Assembly: GCA_001803635.1 (NCBI GenBank)
Contig: MHDU01000046.1
Coordinates: forward strand, 103,625 to 167,624
Source: Nitrospirae bacterium GWB2_47_37
Lineage (GTDB): Bacteria; Nitrospirota; Thermodesulfovibrionia; Thermodesulfovibrionales; Dissulfurispiraceae
DNA length: 64,000 nucleotides
Direction: 5' to 3'
Part shown: positions 1 to 9,137 of the stretch, one piece after another
Numbering within the stretch: position 1 is the stretch's first letter
How the letters are laid out: each line of letters opens with the position of its first letter
Made by a program: the position numbers and the translations under genes
Notes under the pieces: model-generated
Told to the model about the DNA's origin: nothing
Databases searched by the model: none
The model's input: the letters and a program-made list of their open reading frames with translations, nothing else

Positions 1-611
1 ATGTTTATTTCAACACCAATGCGATGCTGCTGACAAAGGAAATCGCAAAAAAGCTGATCGATGCGGGGCTTGATAGGTTATCCGTATCCTTTGAGGGTTA
101 TACGAAGGAGGTATATGAGCGGCACAGAGTGGGCGCGAACTATGAAACCGTTTTGAGCAATATAGAAGGACTTCAGTCCCTTAAGCGGAAATTCGGCGTT
201 TCTCATCCCAAGGTCAGGGTGCAGACGGTCATGCTGCCGGATATTCAGCCCGCATTCGCGCAATACAGAGAATTTTGGTCGGGCAGGGCTGATGAAGTGT
301 CCTTTCTCGATTATAAGGATATGAAGGTTAAGAAAAAGGGCGTGATATATCCATGGGCATGTCCACAGATATGGCAGAGGATGGCGATATGGTGGGATGG
401 AACCGTACTGCCGTGCAATCATGACGACGACGGTCTGCTTGCGCTCGGCAGGTTTGGCGAGATAACAATTGCTGAGGCATGGCATTCGGATAATTTAAAT
501 GCAGTGCGAGAGTTTCATAAAAACGGCTTGGCTAATAATGTAAAGGCTTGCGACGGATGTTATCTAAGAGACAGCGAAATTCTTAAATTGAAAGGATTAA
601 ATAAGGATTAA
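1..611 (+). CDS. Radical SAM/SPASM protein, 3' part (cut by window edge)
   Basis: The frame is open from base 3, so the gene starts before the window. About 202 residues are visible. The first part shows the half-barrel pattern of a radical SAM protein (FNTNAMLL, then GLDRLSVSFEG). The end is a SPASM-type auxiliary-cluster region: CPQIWQRMAIWWDGTVLPC, then KACDGCY near the C terminus. The CxxxCxxC cluster motif itself must lie upstream. SPASM proteins oxidise or rearrange peptides, sugars or small molecules; the substrate here is unknown. The gene ends three bases before the cytidylyltransferase gene, so the two are probably co-transcribed. An internal ATG at 24 exists but is not the real start, because the homologous sequence continues upstream of it. 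Confidence 0.85.
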   Translation, partial: VYFNTNAMLLTKEIAKKLIDAGLDRLSVSFEGYTKEVYERHRVGANYETVLSNIEGLQSLKRKFGVSHPKVRVQTVMLPDIQPAFAQYREFWSGRADEVSFLDYKDMKVKKKGVIYPWACPQIWQRMAIWWDGTVLPCNHDDDGLLALGRFGEITIAEAWHSDNLNAVREFHKNGLANNVKACDGCYLRDSEILKLKGLNKD

Positions 612-614
612 GCA

Positions 615-1367
615 ATGATTATTGCTGTTTTGATGGGCAGAAAGGGCAGTAAGGGATTTCCGGGTAAGAATCTGCATACCGTGCTCGGCAAGCCTCTATC
701 ATACTACCCGATGAAAGCTGCAAAAAATTGCCCTGAAGTTGATGTTACATATATTTCAACGGATGACGAAGGACTTATGGATATAGCCGGGCAGCACGGC
801 ATAGAAGTTATTGTGAGGCCTGCCGGGCTATGTACGGATGCAGCGCTCGGCGAACATGTCTATGTCCATGCGTATCAAGCGGCAAGAGAGCTGAATTCTG
901 ATAAAGCGATTGAGCTTGTAGTCTTGCTTATGTGCAATGCGCCTACGATAACATCTGAAGCAATTTCCGAAGGAATAAAAGTTTTAAGGGGAAATCCCGA
1001 GTATGATTCTGCAGTGACCGTATCCAAGTACAATATGTGGAGTCCGCTGCGTGCCAGGAAGATCGATGAGAACGGGCTGTTAATGCCCTTTGTCCCGTTT
1101 GAGACATTCGGCGATCCCCGGAATTTAAACTGTGACAGGGATTCTCAAGGGGATGTATGGTTTGCCGATATGGGCGTTTCCATTGTAAGGCCGCGCTGTC
1201 TTGAAAACCTCGAATACGGGCTTCTCCCCCAAAAATGGATGGGGCAAAAGATATATCCGCTTAAGCAGTGGGGAGGGCTTGATGTTGATTATGAATGGCA
1301 AATACCGCAGGTGGAGTTTTGGCTTAAGGCACATAATATTGGCGGTGATTCGGCGAGTAAAGAATGA
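615..1367 (+). CDS. CMP-sugar synthetase-like cytidylyltransferase (NeuA/KdsB type)
   Basis: 250 residues, a usual length for acylneuraminate cytidylyltransferases. The N terminus has the family's nucleotide-binding loop as GRKGSKGFPGKN (residues 9-20), followed by STDDE near residue 48. These enzymes transfer CMP from CTP to a keto-acid sugar or a related acid in the cytoplasm. The usual QPTSPLR segment is replaced by LMCNAPT, so the substrate may not be a standard nonulosonic acid. No NeuB-type synthase is seen in the window. Its neighbours are a TIM-barrel isomerase (overlap ATGA at 1364) and an aminotransferase, so it may activate a product of this local pathway. The family is clear; the substrate is not. 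Confidence 0.8.
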   Translation: MIIAVLMGRKGSKGFPGKNLHTVLGKPLSYYPMKAAKNCPEVDVTYISTDDEGLMDIAGQHGIEVIVRPAGLCTDAALGEHVYVHAYQAARELNSDKAIELVVLLMCNAPTITSEAISEGIKVLRGNPEYDSAVTVSKYNMWSPLRARKIDENGLLMPFVPFETFGDPRNLNCDRDSQGDVWFADMGVSIVRPRCLENLEYGLLPQKWMGQKIYPLKQWGGLDVDYEWQIPQVEFWLKAHNIGGDSASKE

Positions 1368-2179
1368 AGCTGGCTTTTTCTAATGTGGCATGGTATCACA
1401 AGGGTACGGACGATTTTATTGAGTTCATAGCCTCCCTCGGCTGCAGGGGCATTGAGCTTGCAGCGAGCATGATATGGGATGAGCCGCTGAACTCAACGCA
1501 TTCACAAAGGTCTGCCCTCCGGCGCAGGATAGAGCGGGCAGGCCTGCAAGTGACGGGGCTTCAGGCACTTCTTTTTACAAGGCCGGAACTGCTGCTTTTC
1601 GGAGACCATGAAGTTAGGGAAAATACGGAGGATTATCTGACCGGCCTTATGGACCTTTGCGCCGAACTTGGAGGTGAGGTTTTGGTTTTCGGCTCCCCTA
1701 TGAACCGCAACAGGGGCGGCATGCCGCCCGTCGAGGCCCGTGCCGTAGCTATAGACTTTTTTGGAGAACTAGGGATCCATGCGGAGAAGCGCGGCGTTTT
1801 TTTCTGCATCGAGCCGCTGGGAAGGGGCGAGACCGATTTTATCAACACCGTGGCCGAAGCCGAGGAGTTCATATCGTCGGTCGGGAGTCGGGGGCTCGGC
1901 CTGCATATAGATGCTAAGGGTTTGATAGACGAGAATGAGGTTGAAGCCCCTTATCTTAAAGAGAGTTTCTCCACGGCAAAACATGTTCATCTGAACGATC
2001 CCGGCCTGACGGCCCCCGGGAGCACGGGTTTCGATCACAGCAAAATTCAGAGGGCGATGGAGGGCAGCGGCTATTCCCGTTTTCTCTCCGTGGAGATGCG
2101 CAGGGTCGAAGACGATGTGGAAGGCTCTATAAAAAGGGCAGCGGAGTACGTGAAACAGATTTATTTCAGGAGCAAATAA
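1364..2179 (+). CDS. Sugar phosphate isomerase/epimerase (xylose isomerase-like TIM barrel)
   Basis: 271 residues, the usual size for AP endonuclease 2/xylose isomerase-like TIM barrels. Family features seen are an N-terminal strand with GCRGIELAA, an internal CIEPL strand (metal-binding Glu), HIDAKG, HVHLNDPG and a C-terminal SVEMRR strand carrying the last acidic ligand. Enzymes of this family isomerise or epimerise sugars, keto-sugars or inosose using a divalent metal. Its start overlaps the cytidylyltransferase stop by ATGA, and its stop overlaps the next start (TAATG), so it is translationally coupled on both sides. The substrate is not predictable. Confidence 0.8.
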   Translation: MKLAFSNVAWYHKGTDDFIEFIASLGCRGIELAASMIWDEPLNSTHSQRSALRRRIERAGLQVTGLQALLFTRPELLLFGDHEVRENTEDYLTGLMDLCAELGGEVLVFGSPMNRNRGGMPPVEARAVAIDFFGELGIHAEKRGVFFCIEPLGRGETDFINTVAEAEEFISSVGSRGLGLHIDAKGLIDENEVEAPYLKESFSTAKHVHLNDPGLTAPGSTGFDHSKIQRAMEGSGYSRFLSVEMRRVEDDVEGSIKRAAEYVKQIYFRSK

Positions 2180-3270
2180 TGATATTTCCCAAAGATATTA
2201 TTCAAAAGGTAGTGAGGGTACAGGAAGGCGGTCCTTCACGTTTCGGAAAAGTGAGACTTGACAGGAGCGAACGGACCCATCCTTTTTCTGATTCATTTAT
2301 CGCAAAAATAAGGGAGAGGATAACGTGGGAAACGCTTTCGACCTATCCCGAACCTGAACCTGTATACATAAAGTTTGCGTCTTTTTTAAAGCAGCCTAGG
2401 GAGAGGCTCCTCTTTCATACGGGGTCTGATCTATCAATAAGGTCTATCTTCGAGACGTATATAAGCCCCGGAGACAGGGTACTGCTTCACAGGCCGGGTT
2501 ATGCCATGTTCAGCGTTTACGCTAAGATGTTCGGCGTGGAGACGGTGTATCGGGAGTTCGACTCCGACCTGGGGTTTGATTATGCAGAATATGTCGATAC
2601 CATAGACGGCTCATTCAGGATGGCTGTTCTGGAGAACCCGAACGGTTTTATAGGCGCGGCTCCCCCGAAAGATATGCTGTTCAAATTCGTCGACAAATGC
2701 GAGGCTGAAGGCGTGATAGCGGTAGTGGACGAGGCGTACTTCTTTTTTCATGACATAACGGCCGCTGATCTTCTGGACAGCCGCGAGAACCTGATAATAA
2801 TCCGCACCTTTTCAAAGGCGTTCGGCCTTGCCGGGGTCCGTGCAGGATATCTACTGTCCAGTGCCGCCAATATAAAGGATATTTACAAGGTGAAACCCAT
2901 GCACGAGCTCACCGGTTTTGCCGCACTGGTAATAGATGAACTGCTGGACAACGCGCAGGAATTCAGGGGTTTTGTAAAAGAGACAGCAGGGAGTCTGAAA
3001 TTCTTTAGGGAGGGCTTTGCAAGACTCGGCATAGCAACTAGCAACAGCGTAGGTAATTTCCTCGCGGCGAGGATAGGGCGGTATGCGGAAGTGGCCGATC
3101 TTGTTGCAAGACTGCAGGAGGAGGGCATATTGCTCCGAAGGCCATTCGCTGAACAGCATTTGAAGGAGTGGGTAAGGATAGGTACCGCGCCTATTTCTTC
3201 TGAGCAACGTGTTCTGGATGTTGTGAGGGAAATGATGAAGAATAAGGGGGCTTCCTATGACGGTTTGTGA
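2179..3270 (+). CDS. PLP-dependent class I aminotransferase (HisC-like)
   Basis: 363 residues, matching histidinol-phosphate aminotransferase and threonine-phosphate decarboxylase relatives. Landmarks are NPNGFIG (about 153-159), DEAYF (184-188, the Asp that contacts the PLP nitrogen) and TFSKAFGLAGVRAGY, with the Schiff-base lysine at about 213. It probably transaminates a keto sugar or a small phosphate ester. HisC-like enzymes in Campylobacter capsule loci make serinol phosphate or ethanolamine phosphate, so that is an alternative. There is no histidine operon context: the neighbours are a sugar isomerase and a methyltransferase. The start is fixed by the TAATG junction. Confidence 0.82.
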   Translation: MIFPKDIIQKVVRVQEGGPSRFGKVRLDRSERTHPFSDSFIAKIRERITWETLSTYPEPEPVYIKFASFLKQPRERLLFHTGSDLSIRSIFETYISPGDRVLLHRPGYAMFSVYAKMFGVETVYREFDSDLGFDYAEYVDTIDGSFRMAVLENPNGFIGAAPPKDMLFKFVDKCEAEGVIAVVDEAYFFFHDITAADLLDSRENLIIIRTFSKAFGLAGVRAGYLLSSAANIKDIYKVKPMHELTGFAALVIDELLDNAQEFRGFVKETAGSLKFFREGFARLGIATSNSVGNFLAARIGRYAEVADLVARLQEEGILLRRPFAEQHLKEWVRIGTAPISSEQRVLDVVREMMKNKGASYDGL

Positions 3271-4198
3271 GATTTGCGGCTCTCAGGAATTCAGCGTCAT
3301 AGCTACAGAGATAAGGGAGGGGCCGGGAGTAATCAGCCGGTGCGGCAAATGCGGTCTTGTAATTCAGGACATTACCCGGAACAGGGACGAACTGCAGAGG
3401 TATTACAACGAGGAATACCAGAAAACGAATTCTCTGGTGGTCGGCAGGGAACAGACCCCGATGGAGCACTTTGAGGACAGAATAAAGACAATGGACAATA
3501 TAATGGAGAAGCTGCGGCCTTATCTGAAGGCAGGGATGAGTATTCTTGAGGTAGGCAGCGGCAGCGGCGAGCTTCTTCACCTGATAAAGCCCCTGGTCAA
3601 GAGCGTCACCGGCATAGAGATGCACAAGGGGTTTGTTGACTTCATGAACAGCGAACTTGGCATCGAGGCTTACGCGCAGGACGTCAATCTTATTGATTTC
3701 GGTGGAAGGAAGTTCGATCTGATCATTTCAATCATGACCATGGACCATCTCCCAAATCCTGCTGAAACGCTGCTTACCATGAAGCGTCTGCTCTCGGAAG
3801 ACGGGAAAATGTATATAGAACTTCCTAACAGGGAAGAGGCGCTGAACTACTTCCTGCCGGAACCGAACAGAGGGCGGTTCAATAAATTTTTCTGGCACAG
3901 GGCCCACTATTTTTATTTTACAAGGGAAACGCTTGAAAAGCTTATGGTAAAGATCGGGCTTGCATGCGAGATATCATGCCGTCATGAATACACGCTCTTT
4001 AATTTTCTGAACTGGTATTTTGCAGGCAATCCCCAGAAATCTTTTGTCCAGGCGACTATGGGTAATAGCTTTTTCCCTGGAGAAAGCGTATTTGAGACCG
4101 AAATGAACGGCATGTTTGAAGAGATGGAAGGGCGTTTCCACAAAATTCTTGCGCATACATTCAGGGGTGACACCCTCTGTTGCGTTGCACGATACTAA
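3257..4198 (+). CDS. SAM-dependent methyltransferase with N-terminal zinc ribbon
   Basis: 313 residues. The N terminus has two CxxC pairs (C4/C7 and C29/C32), predicted to bind zinc. A class I methyltransferase domain follows with the SAM motif ILEVGSGSGELL near residue 97 and an acidic FDLIISIMTMDHL strand. Such zinc-ribbon methyltransferases are common in polysaccharide and natural-product clusters, including sugar C-methyltransferases, though this one is shorter than TylC3-type enzymes (about 410). It overlaps the aminotransferase by 14 bases, so the two are likely co-translated. The substrate is probably a nucleotide sugar or a lipid-linked glycan. Confidence 0.82.
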   Translation: MTVCEICGSQEFSVIATEIREGPGVISRCGKCGLVIQDITRNRDELQRYYNEEYQKTNSLVVGREQTPMEHFEDRIKTMDNIMEKLRPYLKAGMSILEVGSGSGELLHLIKPLVKSVTGIEMHKGFVDFMNSELGIEAYAQDVNLIDFGGRKFDLIISIMTMDHLPNPAETLLTMKRLLSEDGKMYIELPNREEALNYFLPEPNRGRFNKFFWHRAHYFYFTRETLEKLMVKIGLACEISCRHEYTLFNFLNWYFAGNPQKSFVQATMGNSFFPGESVFETEMNGMFEEMEGRFHKILAHTFRGDTLCCVARY

Positions 4199-4211
4199 AG
4201 GAGCTGAACAT

Positions 4212-5714
4212 ATGAAGGTTCTTCTGATATATCCGAATATAAGGGGGATGAACATGCTGCCCCCGGCGATCGCCCTATTTACAGCCATACTGCGTGAGCG
4301 AGGCCATGTGGTGGCCCTGTTCGATTCCACCGACTACCCGAATCCAGAAGATGACGAGTTCAACAGCGATAAGTACAAAGAAATGAATCTTAACGTAAGA
4401 CCGTTTGACGACTCTCTTCTGAAAGTGTCTTTCAAGGATGAGGATGTTTATGATGCCTTTGAACGGACCGTCAAGGAGTTTCAGCCACAACTTATGGCAA
4501 TGTCATGCACGGAAGATATGTTTCCGATAGGCGTAAGCCTGCTTAAGAGGACCGCAGGCCTTAAAATACCGACTCTTCTTGGAGGCGTATTCCCGACCTT
4601 TGCTCCGGAACTGGTGATGTCCCACCGGGAGGTAGATATGGTTTGTGTCGGAGAGGGGGAGCAGGTCATAGCCGAACTGTGTGATCGTATGGACAAGGGC
4701 AGACCGTATTCGGATATTCCGGGGCTGTGGATAAAGAACAACGACAACGTCATACGAAATTCTATGGGGCCGGCAGTGGATATGAACGACAATCCGTTAT
4801 TGGACCTGTCTATATTTTCCGAGGGCAGGCTTTATAGGCCCATGCAGGGAAAGGTATGGAAAATGTTCCCTCTTGAAACGCATCGGGGTTGTCCCTATAC
4901 CTGCACTTATTGCAATTCGCCCGCGCAGGCCGTGAAATACAGGAACGAGACCGCCTCGCATTTTTTCAGAAAAAAGAGATTCGATAGAATAAGGGAAGAG
5001 ATCATTCATCTGAGGGATAAATACGGGGCCGAGGCGTTCTATTTCTGGGCGGACACTTTTTTTGCATATACCGAAAAGGAGTTCGATGAGTTTGTTGATA
5101 TGTATTCCGAATTCAAAATCCCTTTCTGGTGCCAGACGAGACCGGAAACCATAACCATTGATAGGGTTAAAAAACTTGCAAGCGTCGGGATGTTCAGAAT
5201 GGCTTTCGGTATAGAGCACGGCAATCCGGAGTTCAGGAAAAAGGTGATTAAACGGCACGTGACAAATGAAAAGATGATAGAATCGCTTAAACTGGTGAAT
5301 GAGGCTGGGGTCCCTTTCAGTGTTAATAATATACTCGGTTTCCCCTATGAGACCCGTGATCTGACCTTCGACACCATAGAGCTGAACAGGCATATTGAGG
5401 CGGATAGCATGAACGCCTACTCCTTCAGTCCTTTTCATGGAACTCCGCTACGGGAAATAGCGGAACAGGAAGGCTTCATAGAGCCGGGCGTGATCGCCAG
5501 GTCTTTGACAAAGCCGACTATGCTCAAAATGCCGCAGTACCCTCCTGAACAGATTGAAGGGATGAGGCGGTGTTTTGTCCTATATGTAAAATTGCCCCCA
5601 AAACGGTGGCCTGAGGTTAGAAAGGCCGAAGAGCCGACTCCTGAAGGGAATGTTGCTTGGAAGGCTCTGAGGGACGAAGTAGCCGAAAAATATTTCCGGT
5701 TCGATGTTTCATAA
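4212..5714 (+). CDS. B12-binding-type radical SAM protein (tandem copy 1)
   Basis: 500 residues from the ATG at 4212, which has AAAGGAG about 9 bases upstream and begins the Rossmann strand MKVLLIYPN. An in-frame ATG at 4116 lies inside the previous gene and is less likely. Residues 1-150 form a cobalamin-binding-like domain (LLGGVFPTF, VGEGE) without the DxHxxG motif. The radical SAM domain follows with CPYTCTYC (C227, C231, C234) and a C-terminal extension. Members of this class often methylate unactivated carbons or make C-C bonds. It is paralogous to the next gene: TRPETIT and SVNNI.GFP.ETR are shared. Its place in the sugar module suggests a modified sugar or lipid substrate, which is inference. 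Confidence 0.85.
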   Translation: MKVLLIYPNIRGMNMLPPAIALFTAILRERGHVVALFDSTDYPNPEDDEFNSDKYKEMNLNVRPFDDSLLKVSFKDEDVYDAFERTVKEFQPQLMAMSCTEDMFPIGVSLLKRTAGLKIPTLLGGVFPTFAPELVMSHREVDMVCVGEGEQVIAELCDRMDKGRPYSDIPGLWIKNNDNVIRNSMGPAVDMNDNPLLDLSIFSEGRLYRPMQGKVWKMFPLETHRGCPYTCTYCNSPAQAVKYRNETASHFFRKKRFDRIREEIIHLRDKYGAEAFYFWADTFFAYTEKEFDEFVDMYSEFKIPFWCQTRPETITIDRVKKLASVGMFRMAFGIEHGNPEFRKKVIKRHVTNEKMIESLKLVNEAGVPFSVNNILGFPYETRDLTFDTIELNRHIEADSMNAYSFSPFHGTPLREIAEQEGFIEPGVIARSLTKPTMLKMPQYPPEQIEGMRRCFVLYVKLPPKRWPEVRKAEEPTPEGNVAWKALRDEVAEKYFRFDVS

Positions 5715-5746
5715 GTGTTCCAATAATAACGGTCCATGGAGGTGAT

Positions 5747-7279
5747 ATGGCAACATCATTGACAGACACTCAAAGCGTTCCCAATGCCGGAGATTTCAAG
5801 GTGCTGCTGGTATACGCCAATTCGCCGATGGACAACTTAATGCCGGTAAGTATTTCTTCTCTTGCCGGCGCTCTAAAGCGTCGTGGTTTTTCCATCAAGC
5901 TGTTTGATACGACTTTTTATCCATGGACAAGTTCTGCAGGAGGGGAGAGAGGCGGCTCATTGCAGGTTGCTGAGTTCGATTATAAAAAAGTCGGCATTAC
6001 TTTTGTTGAGACAAATGTTTATGATGATTTTAGAAAAATGGTGCAAGAGTACAGGCCAAATCTTATCGCTCTGTCCTCAGTTGAACCAACACACGAGTTC
6101 GGCCTGAGGCTTCTTCAATGTGTCGATGATATGGGAATTTTTACCATTATGGGGGGAGTTCATACTATTTTTTCAAGCGAAGAGGTATTTAGAGAAGAGG
6201 TTGTTGACATGGTATGTATAGGTGAAGGAGAGAAATGTCTTGTTGAGTTATGCGAAAGAATGGCCGAAGGATTAGATTATACAAATATTAATAATATCTG
6301 GGTTAAACAAGATGGAAAGCAGTACCGGAATAAAAAAGACCGGGTTTTAAATATGGACGACCTCCCAATGCTTGATTTTTCAATTTATGACGAAAAGAGA
6401 TTATATAGACCAATGGCAGGCAAACTTTATCGCATGGCTCCGGTCGAGTTTTCGCGGGGCTGCATTTTCAAATGTGCTTACTGTTCTGCACCGTCATATG
6501 CTGAAACATTTAAAGACAGCGGTAAATGGTTAAGGCACAAATCCATAGACAGAATTATCGAAGAAATAAAGACCTATGCTGAAGAGTATAACATCGAATA
6601 TTTTTATTTTGTTTCTGAAACCTTCCTCGCTATGTCTGATCAGCGATTCAATGAATTTGTCGGGCAGTATAGTAAGATAGGGATTCCATTTTGGTTTAAT
6701 ACGAGACCTGAAACTATAACTGCGGACAGAATTAAAATGCTTGAAGGTATAGGGTGCCACAGAATGAGCGTAGGGGTCGAATGCGGCAACGAACCATATC
6801 GCAGGGAGATGTTAAAGCGGGCGGTCAGCAATGACGCCATTGTGAAGGCCTGCGAGATTGTTGCGAAATCCGACATCCAACTATCCGTAAACAACATCAT
6901 CGGGTTCCCCGATGAAACTCGGGAGATGATTTTTGACACTATTTTTCTGAACAGAAAAATAGAGGCTGACAGTTATAGTTGTAGTATATTCCAGCCCTAC
7001 CGCGGCACACTGCTCCATAAATATTGTGTGGATAAAGGATATATAAACTACCGTGAGCTTGCTATTGACCTTACCGTAACATCTGTTCTGAAACAACCGT
7101 GTATAAGCTCGGATGAAATTAAGGGACTCGCTCGCACGTTTCCCTTATATGTCAAATTTCCGGAAGGCAACTTTGATATTATTAGGAAGGCTGAAAAATT
7201 CGATGTCGAAGGAGAAGCTGTCTTTAAAGAGCTTTCCATGCGTTATCGAGAAGAATATGAAGGCCCCAAGTTGTGGTGA
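5747..7279 (+). CDS. B12-binding-type radical SAM protein (tandem copy 2)
   Basis: 510 residues from the ATG at 5747, just after GGAGGTGAT. Longer in-frame starts run back into copy 1. It has a cobalamin-binding-like N-terminal domain (IMGGVHTIF, CIGEGE) and a radical SAM domain with CIFKCAYC (C239, C243, C246). It aligns with the preceding protein along its whole length: RLYRPM.GK, the TRPETIT strand, SVNNIIGFPDETR and a similar C-terminal tail. It is therefore a tandem duplicate that has diverged, and it is more AT-rich than copy 1 in places. The pair may act on successive steps or on related substrates. There is a 49-base gap before the next gene. Confidence 0.85.
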   Translation: MATSLTDTQSVPNAGDFKVLLVYANSPMDNLMPVSISSLAGALKRRGFSIKLFDTTFYPWTSSAGGERGGSLQVAEFDYKKVGITFVETNVYDDFRKMVQEYRPNLIALSSVEPTHEFGLRLLQCVDDMGIFTIMGGVHTIFSSEEVFREEVVDMVCIGEGEKCLVELCERMAEGLDYTNINNIWVKQDGKQYRNKKDRVLNMDDLPMLDFSIYDEKRLYRPMAGKLYRMAPVEFSRGCIFKCAYCSAPSYAETFKDSGKWLRHKSIDRIIEEIKTYAEEYNIEYFYFVSETFLAMSDQRFNEFVGQYSKIGIPFWFNTRPETITADRIKMLEGIGCHRMSVGVECGNEPYRREMLKRAVSNDAIVKACEIVAKSDIQLSVNNIIGFPDETREMIFDTIFLNRKIEADSYSCSIFQPYRGTLLHKYCVDKGYINYRELAIDLTVTSVLKQPCISSDEIKGLARTFPLYVKFPEGNFDIIRKAEKFDVEGEAVFKELSMRYREEYEGPKLW

Positions 7280-7328
7280 AATTTAAAATAAAATTGATGA
7301 ACAATTACTTAGAAACGAGGTGGAAGAA

Positions 7329-8225
7329 ATGAATGTCATAGTTTTCGGCGGTTCCGGTTTTTTAGGCAGTCATGTGGCTGATGCCCTCAGCGAAGCAGGG
7401 CATCAGGTGACAATATACGACATTAGAAAGTCAGATTATTTAAGACAGAATCAACAGATGGTTGTCGGAGATATTCTTGATGAAAAAAAAGTTGATGAGT
7501 CGGTAAAAGGAAAGGATATTATTTATAACTTTGCAGGTATCGCCGATATTGATGAGGCGTCAAAAAATCCGGTTGAGACCATAAAATACAATATCTTAGG
7601 CAATACGATTCTGCTGGAATCTGCCATAAGGCATAAGGTGAAACGTTTTGTTTACGCGAGCACGGTATATGTTTTCAGCGATTCAGGCTCTTTTTATAGG
7701 TGCAGCAAGGCTGCATGCGAGAACTACATTGATGTTTACCGGAAACAGCACGGGCTTGACTATACGATTCTTCGCTACGGAACGCTATACGGCACAAGGG
7801 CGGATGCGAGAAACAGCGTTTGCCGGTTTATAACTCAGGCAATGAGGGAAAAGAAGATCACGTATCCCGGTGACGGCAGTGAGATCAGGGAGTATATAAA
7901 TGTGCTGGATGCGGCAAAAGCGAGTGTTGAGATACTGAGCGATGAGTTCAGAAACGAGCATGTGATATTCACCGGGTATTATCCGATGAAGGTGAGGGAG
8001 CTTTTCATAATGATAAAGGAGATGCTCAAAGGTGACATAGAGTTTGAGTTTGTTCCGCAGACATCGACCGATCCAATGGGTCATTATGCCATAACGCCCT
8101 ATACCTTCATTCCCAAGGTCGGCAAGAAGTATGTAAAACACTACTATACCGATATGGGGCAGGGGCTGCTTCTCTGTATGCAGGAAGTCTTTGATAAAAT
8201 CCAAAAGGGAAAGCAATTGCAATGA
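7329..8225 (+). CDS. NAD-dependent epimerase/dehydratase (extended SDR)
   Basis: 298 residues from the ATG at 7329. GAGGTGG at 7317-7323 is a good ribosome site for this start, although a GTG three codons earlier (7320) is also in frame. The N-terminal NAD(P) loop is GGSGFLGSH, and the catalytic Tyr-Lys pair is in FYRCSK. The protein has the size of nucleotide-sugar epimerases, dehydratases and reductases. It probably changes a nucleotide-linked sugar in the cytoplasm, but the specificity cannot be read. It overlaps the next gene by ATGA, which pairs it with the 2-hydroxyacid dehydrogenase. Confidence 0.85.
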   Translation: MNVIVFGGSGFLGSHVADALSEAGHQVTIYDIRKSDYLRQNQQMVVGDILDEKKVDESVKGKDIIYNFAGIADIDEASKNPVETIKYNILGNTILLESAIRHKVKRFVYASTVYVFSDSGSFYRCSKAACENYIDVYRKQHGLDYTILRYGTLYGTRADARNSVCRFITQAMREKKITYPGDGSEIREYINVLDAAKASVEILSDEFRNEHVIFTGYYPMKVRELFIMIKEMLKGDIEFEFVPQTSTDPMGHYAITPYTFIPKVGKKYVKHYYTDMGQGLLLCMQEVFDKIQKGKQLQ

Positions 8226-9133
8226 AGGTTTTTGTTTCTACATCTTCTTTTGCAAAGGATGACATCAGACCTGTTGATATGCTTAAGGAAGCCGGACTTG
8301 AAGTTTCTCTGAACCCTTACGGCAGAAAGCTGTCCGAAGATGAAATTATGGGCTTTTTGCACGATGTTGACTATCTTATCGCGGGCACGGAGCCGCTTAC
8401 TCAGATAGTGTTGGAATCGGCAAAGATGCTGAAGGCAATATCAAGATGTGGCACAGGTCTTGATAATGTGGATATAGAAGCCGCGGATAAACTTGGCATT
8501 AAGGTTTATAATACTCCTTATGGTCCTACCCAATCGGTAGCGGAGTTGACTATCGGATTAATTCTTGATATGCTGCGCCGCATTTCAAAGATGGACAGGG
8601 ATATAAGGTCCGGCGTATGGAAGAAATATACGGGTAATCTTTTAAGCGAAAAAAAGGTCGGCATTATAGGTTTCGGCAGAATCGGACAGAAAGTAGCTGA
8701 ACTGCTTATGCCGTTTGGATGTGAGATTGTTTATTGTGATATAAAATCGAATGATGCAGGATTAAAATTTAAGAATGCAAGTTTGGATGAAATTTTGAGA
8801 ACAAGCGATATCATATCGATCCATGTTTCATCTAAAGAACAAATAATAGGAAAGGAAGAATTTAAAAAGATTAAAAAAGGAGCATGGATAATTAATGTTT
8901 CACGCGGCGGAGTTATAGACGAAGCTGAATTATATAAGGCATTAAAAGAAGGGCATTTGTCAGGTGCGGCGGTGGATGTTTTTGAAGAAGAGCCTTACGC
9001 GGGTTTGTTGAAAGAACTGGATAATATTATTTTGACCCCGCATATCGGTTCTTATGCCGAAGAGGGTAGGATCAATATGGAAATAGAGGCTGTGAAGAAC
9101 CTTCTAAATGGAGCCGTAACATCCGTTGAATAG
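8222..9133 (+). CDS. D-2-hydroxyacid dehydrogenase (phosphoglycerate dehydrogenase-like)
   Basis: 303 residues, with the catalytic and NAD-binding domains of the SerA/2-hydroxyacid dehydrogenase family but no C-terminal ACT domain. Motifs seen are SRCGTGLDNVD, the nucleotide loop VGIIGFGRIGQKVAE, INVSRGGVIDE and LTPHIGSYAEE with the catalytic His. It would interconvert a 2-hydroxy acid and a 2-keto acid using NAD(H). Lying between an SDR and a cyclase-family hydrolase inside a glycan cluster, it more likely serves a dedicated acid substituent or acid sugar than serine synthesis. The start is supported by the ATGA overlap. Confidence 0.85.
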   Translation: MKVFVSTSSFAKDDIRPVDMLKEAGLEVSLNPYGRKLSEDEIMGFLHDVDYLIAGTEPLTQIVLESAKMLKAISRCGTGLDNVDIEAADKLGIKVYNTPYGPTQSVAELTIGLILDMLRRISKMDRDIRSGVWKKYTGNLLSEKKVGIIGFGRIGQKVAELLMPFGCEIVYCDIKSNDAGLKFKNASLDEILRTSDIISIHVSSKEQIIGKEEFKKIKKGAWIINVSRGGVIDEAELYKALKEGHLSGAAVDVFEEEPYAGLLKELDNIILTPHIGSYAEEGRINMEIEAVKNLLNGAVTSVE

Positions 9134-9137
9134 TTTT

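Noticed and set aside
4797..5438. Antisense open frame of about 200 codons under the first B12-type radical SAM gene
   Set aside because: The sense protein has complete catalytic motifs; the antisense frame has no supporting start site or family.
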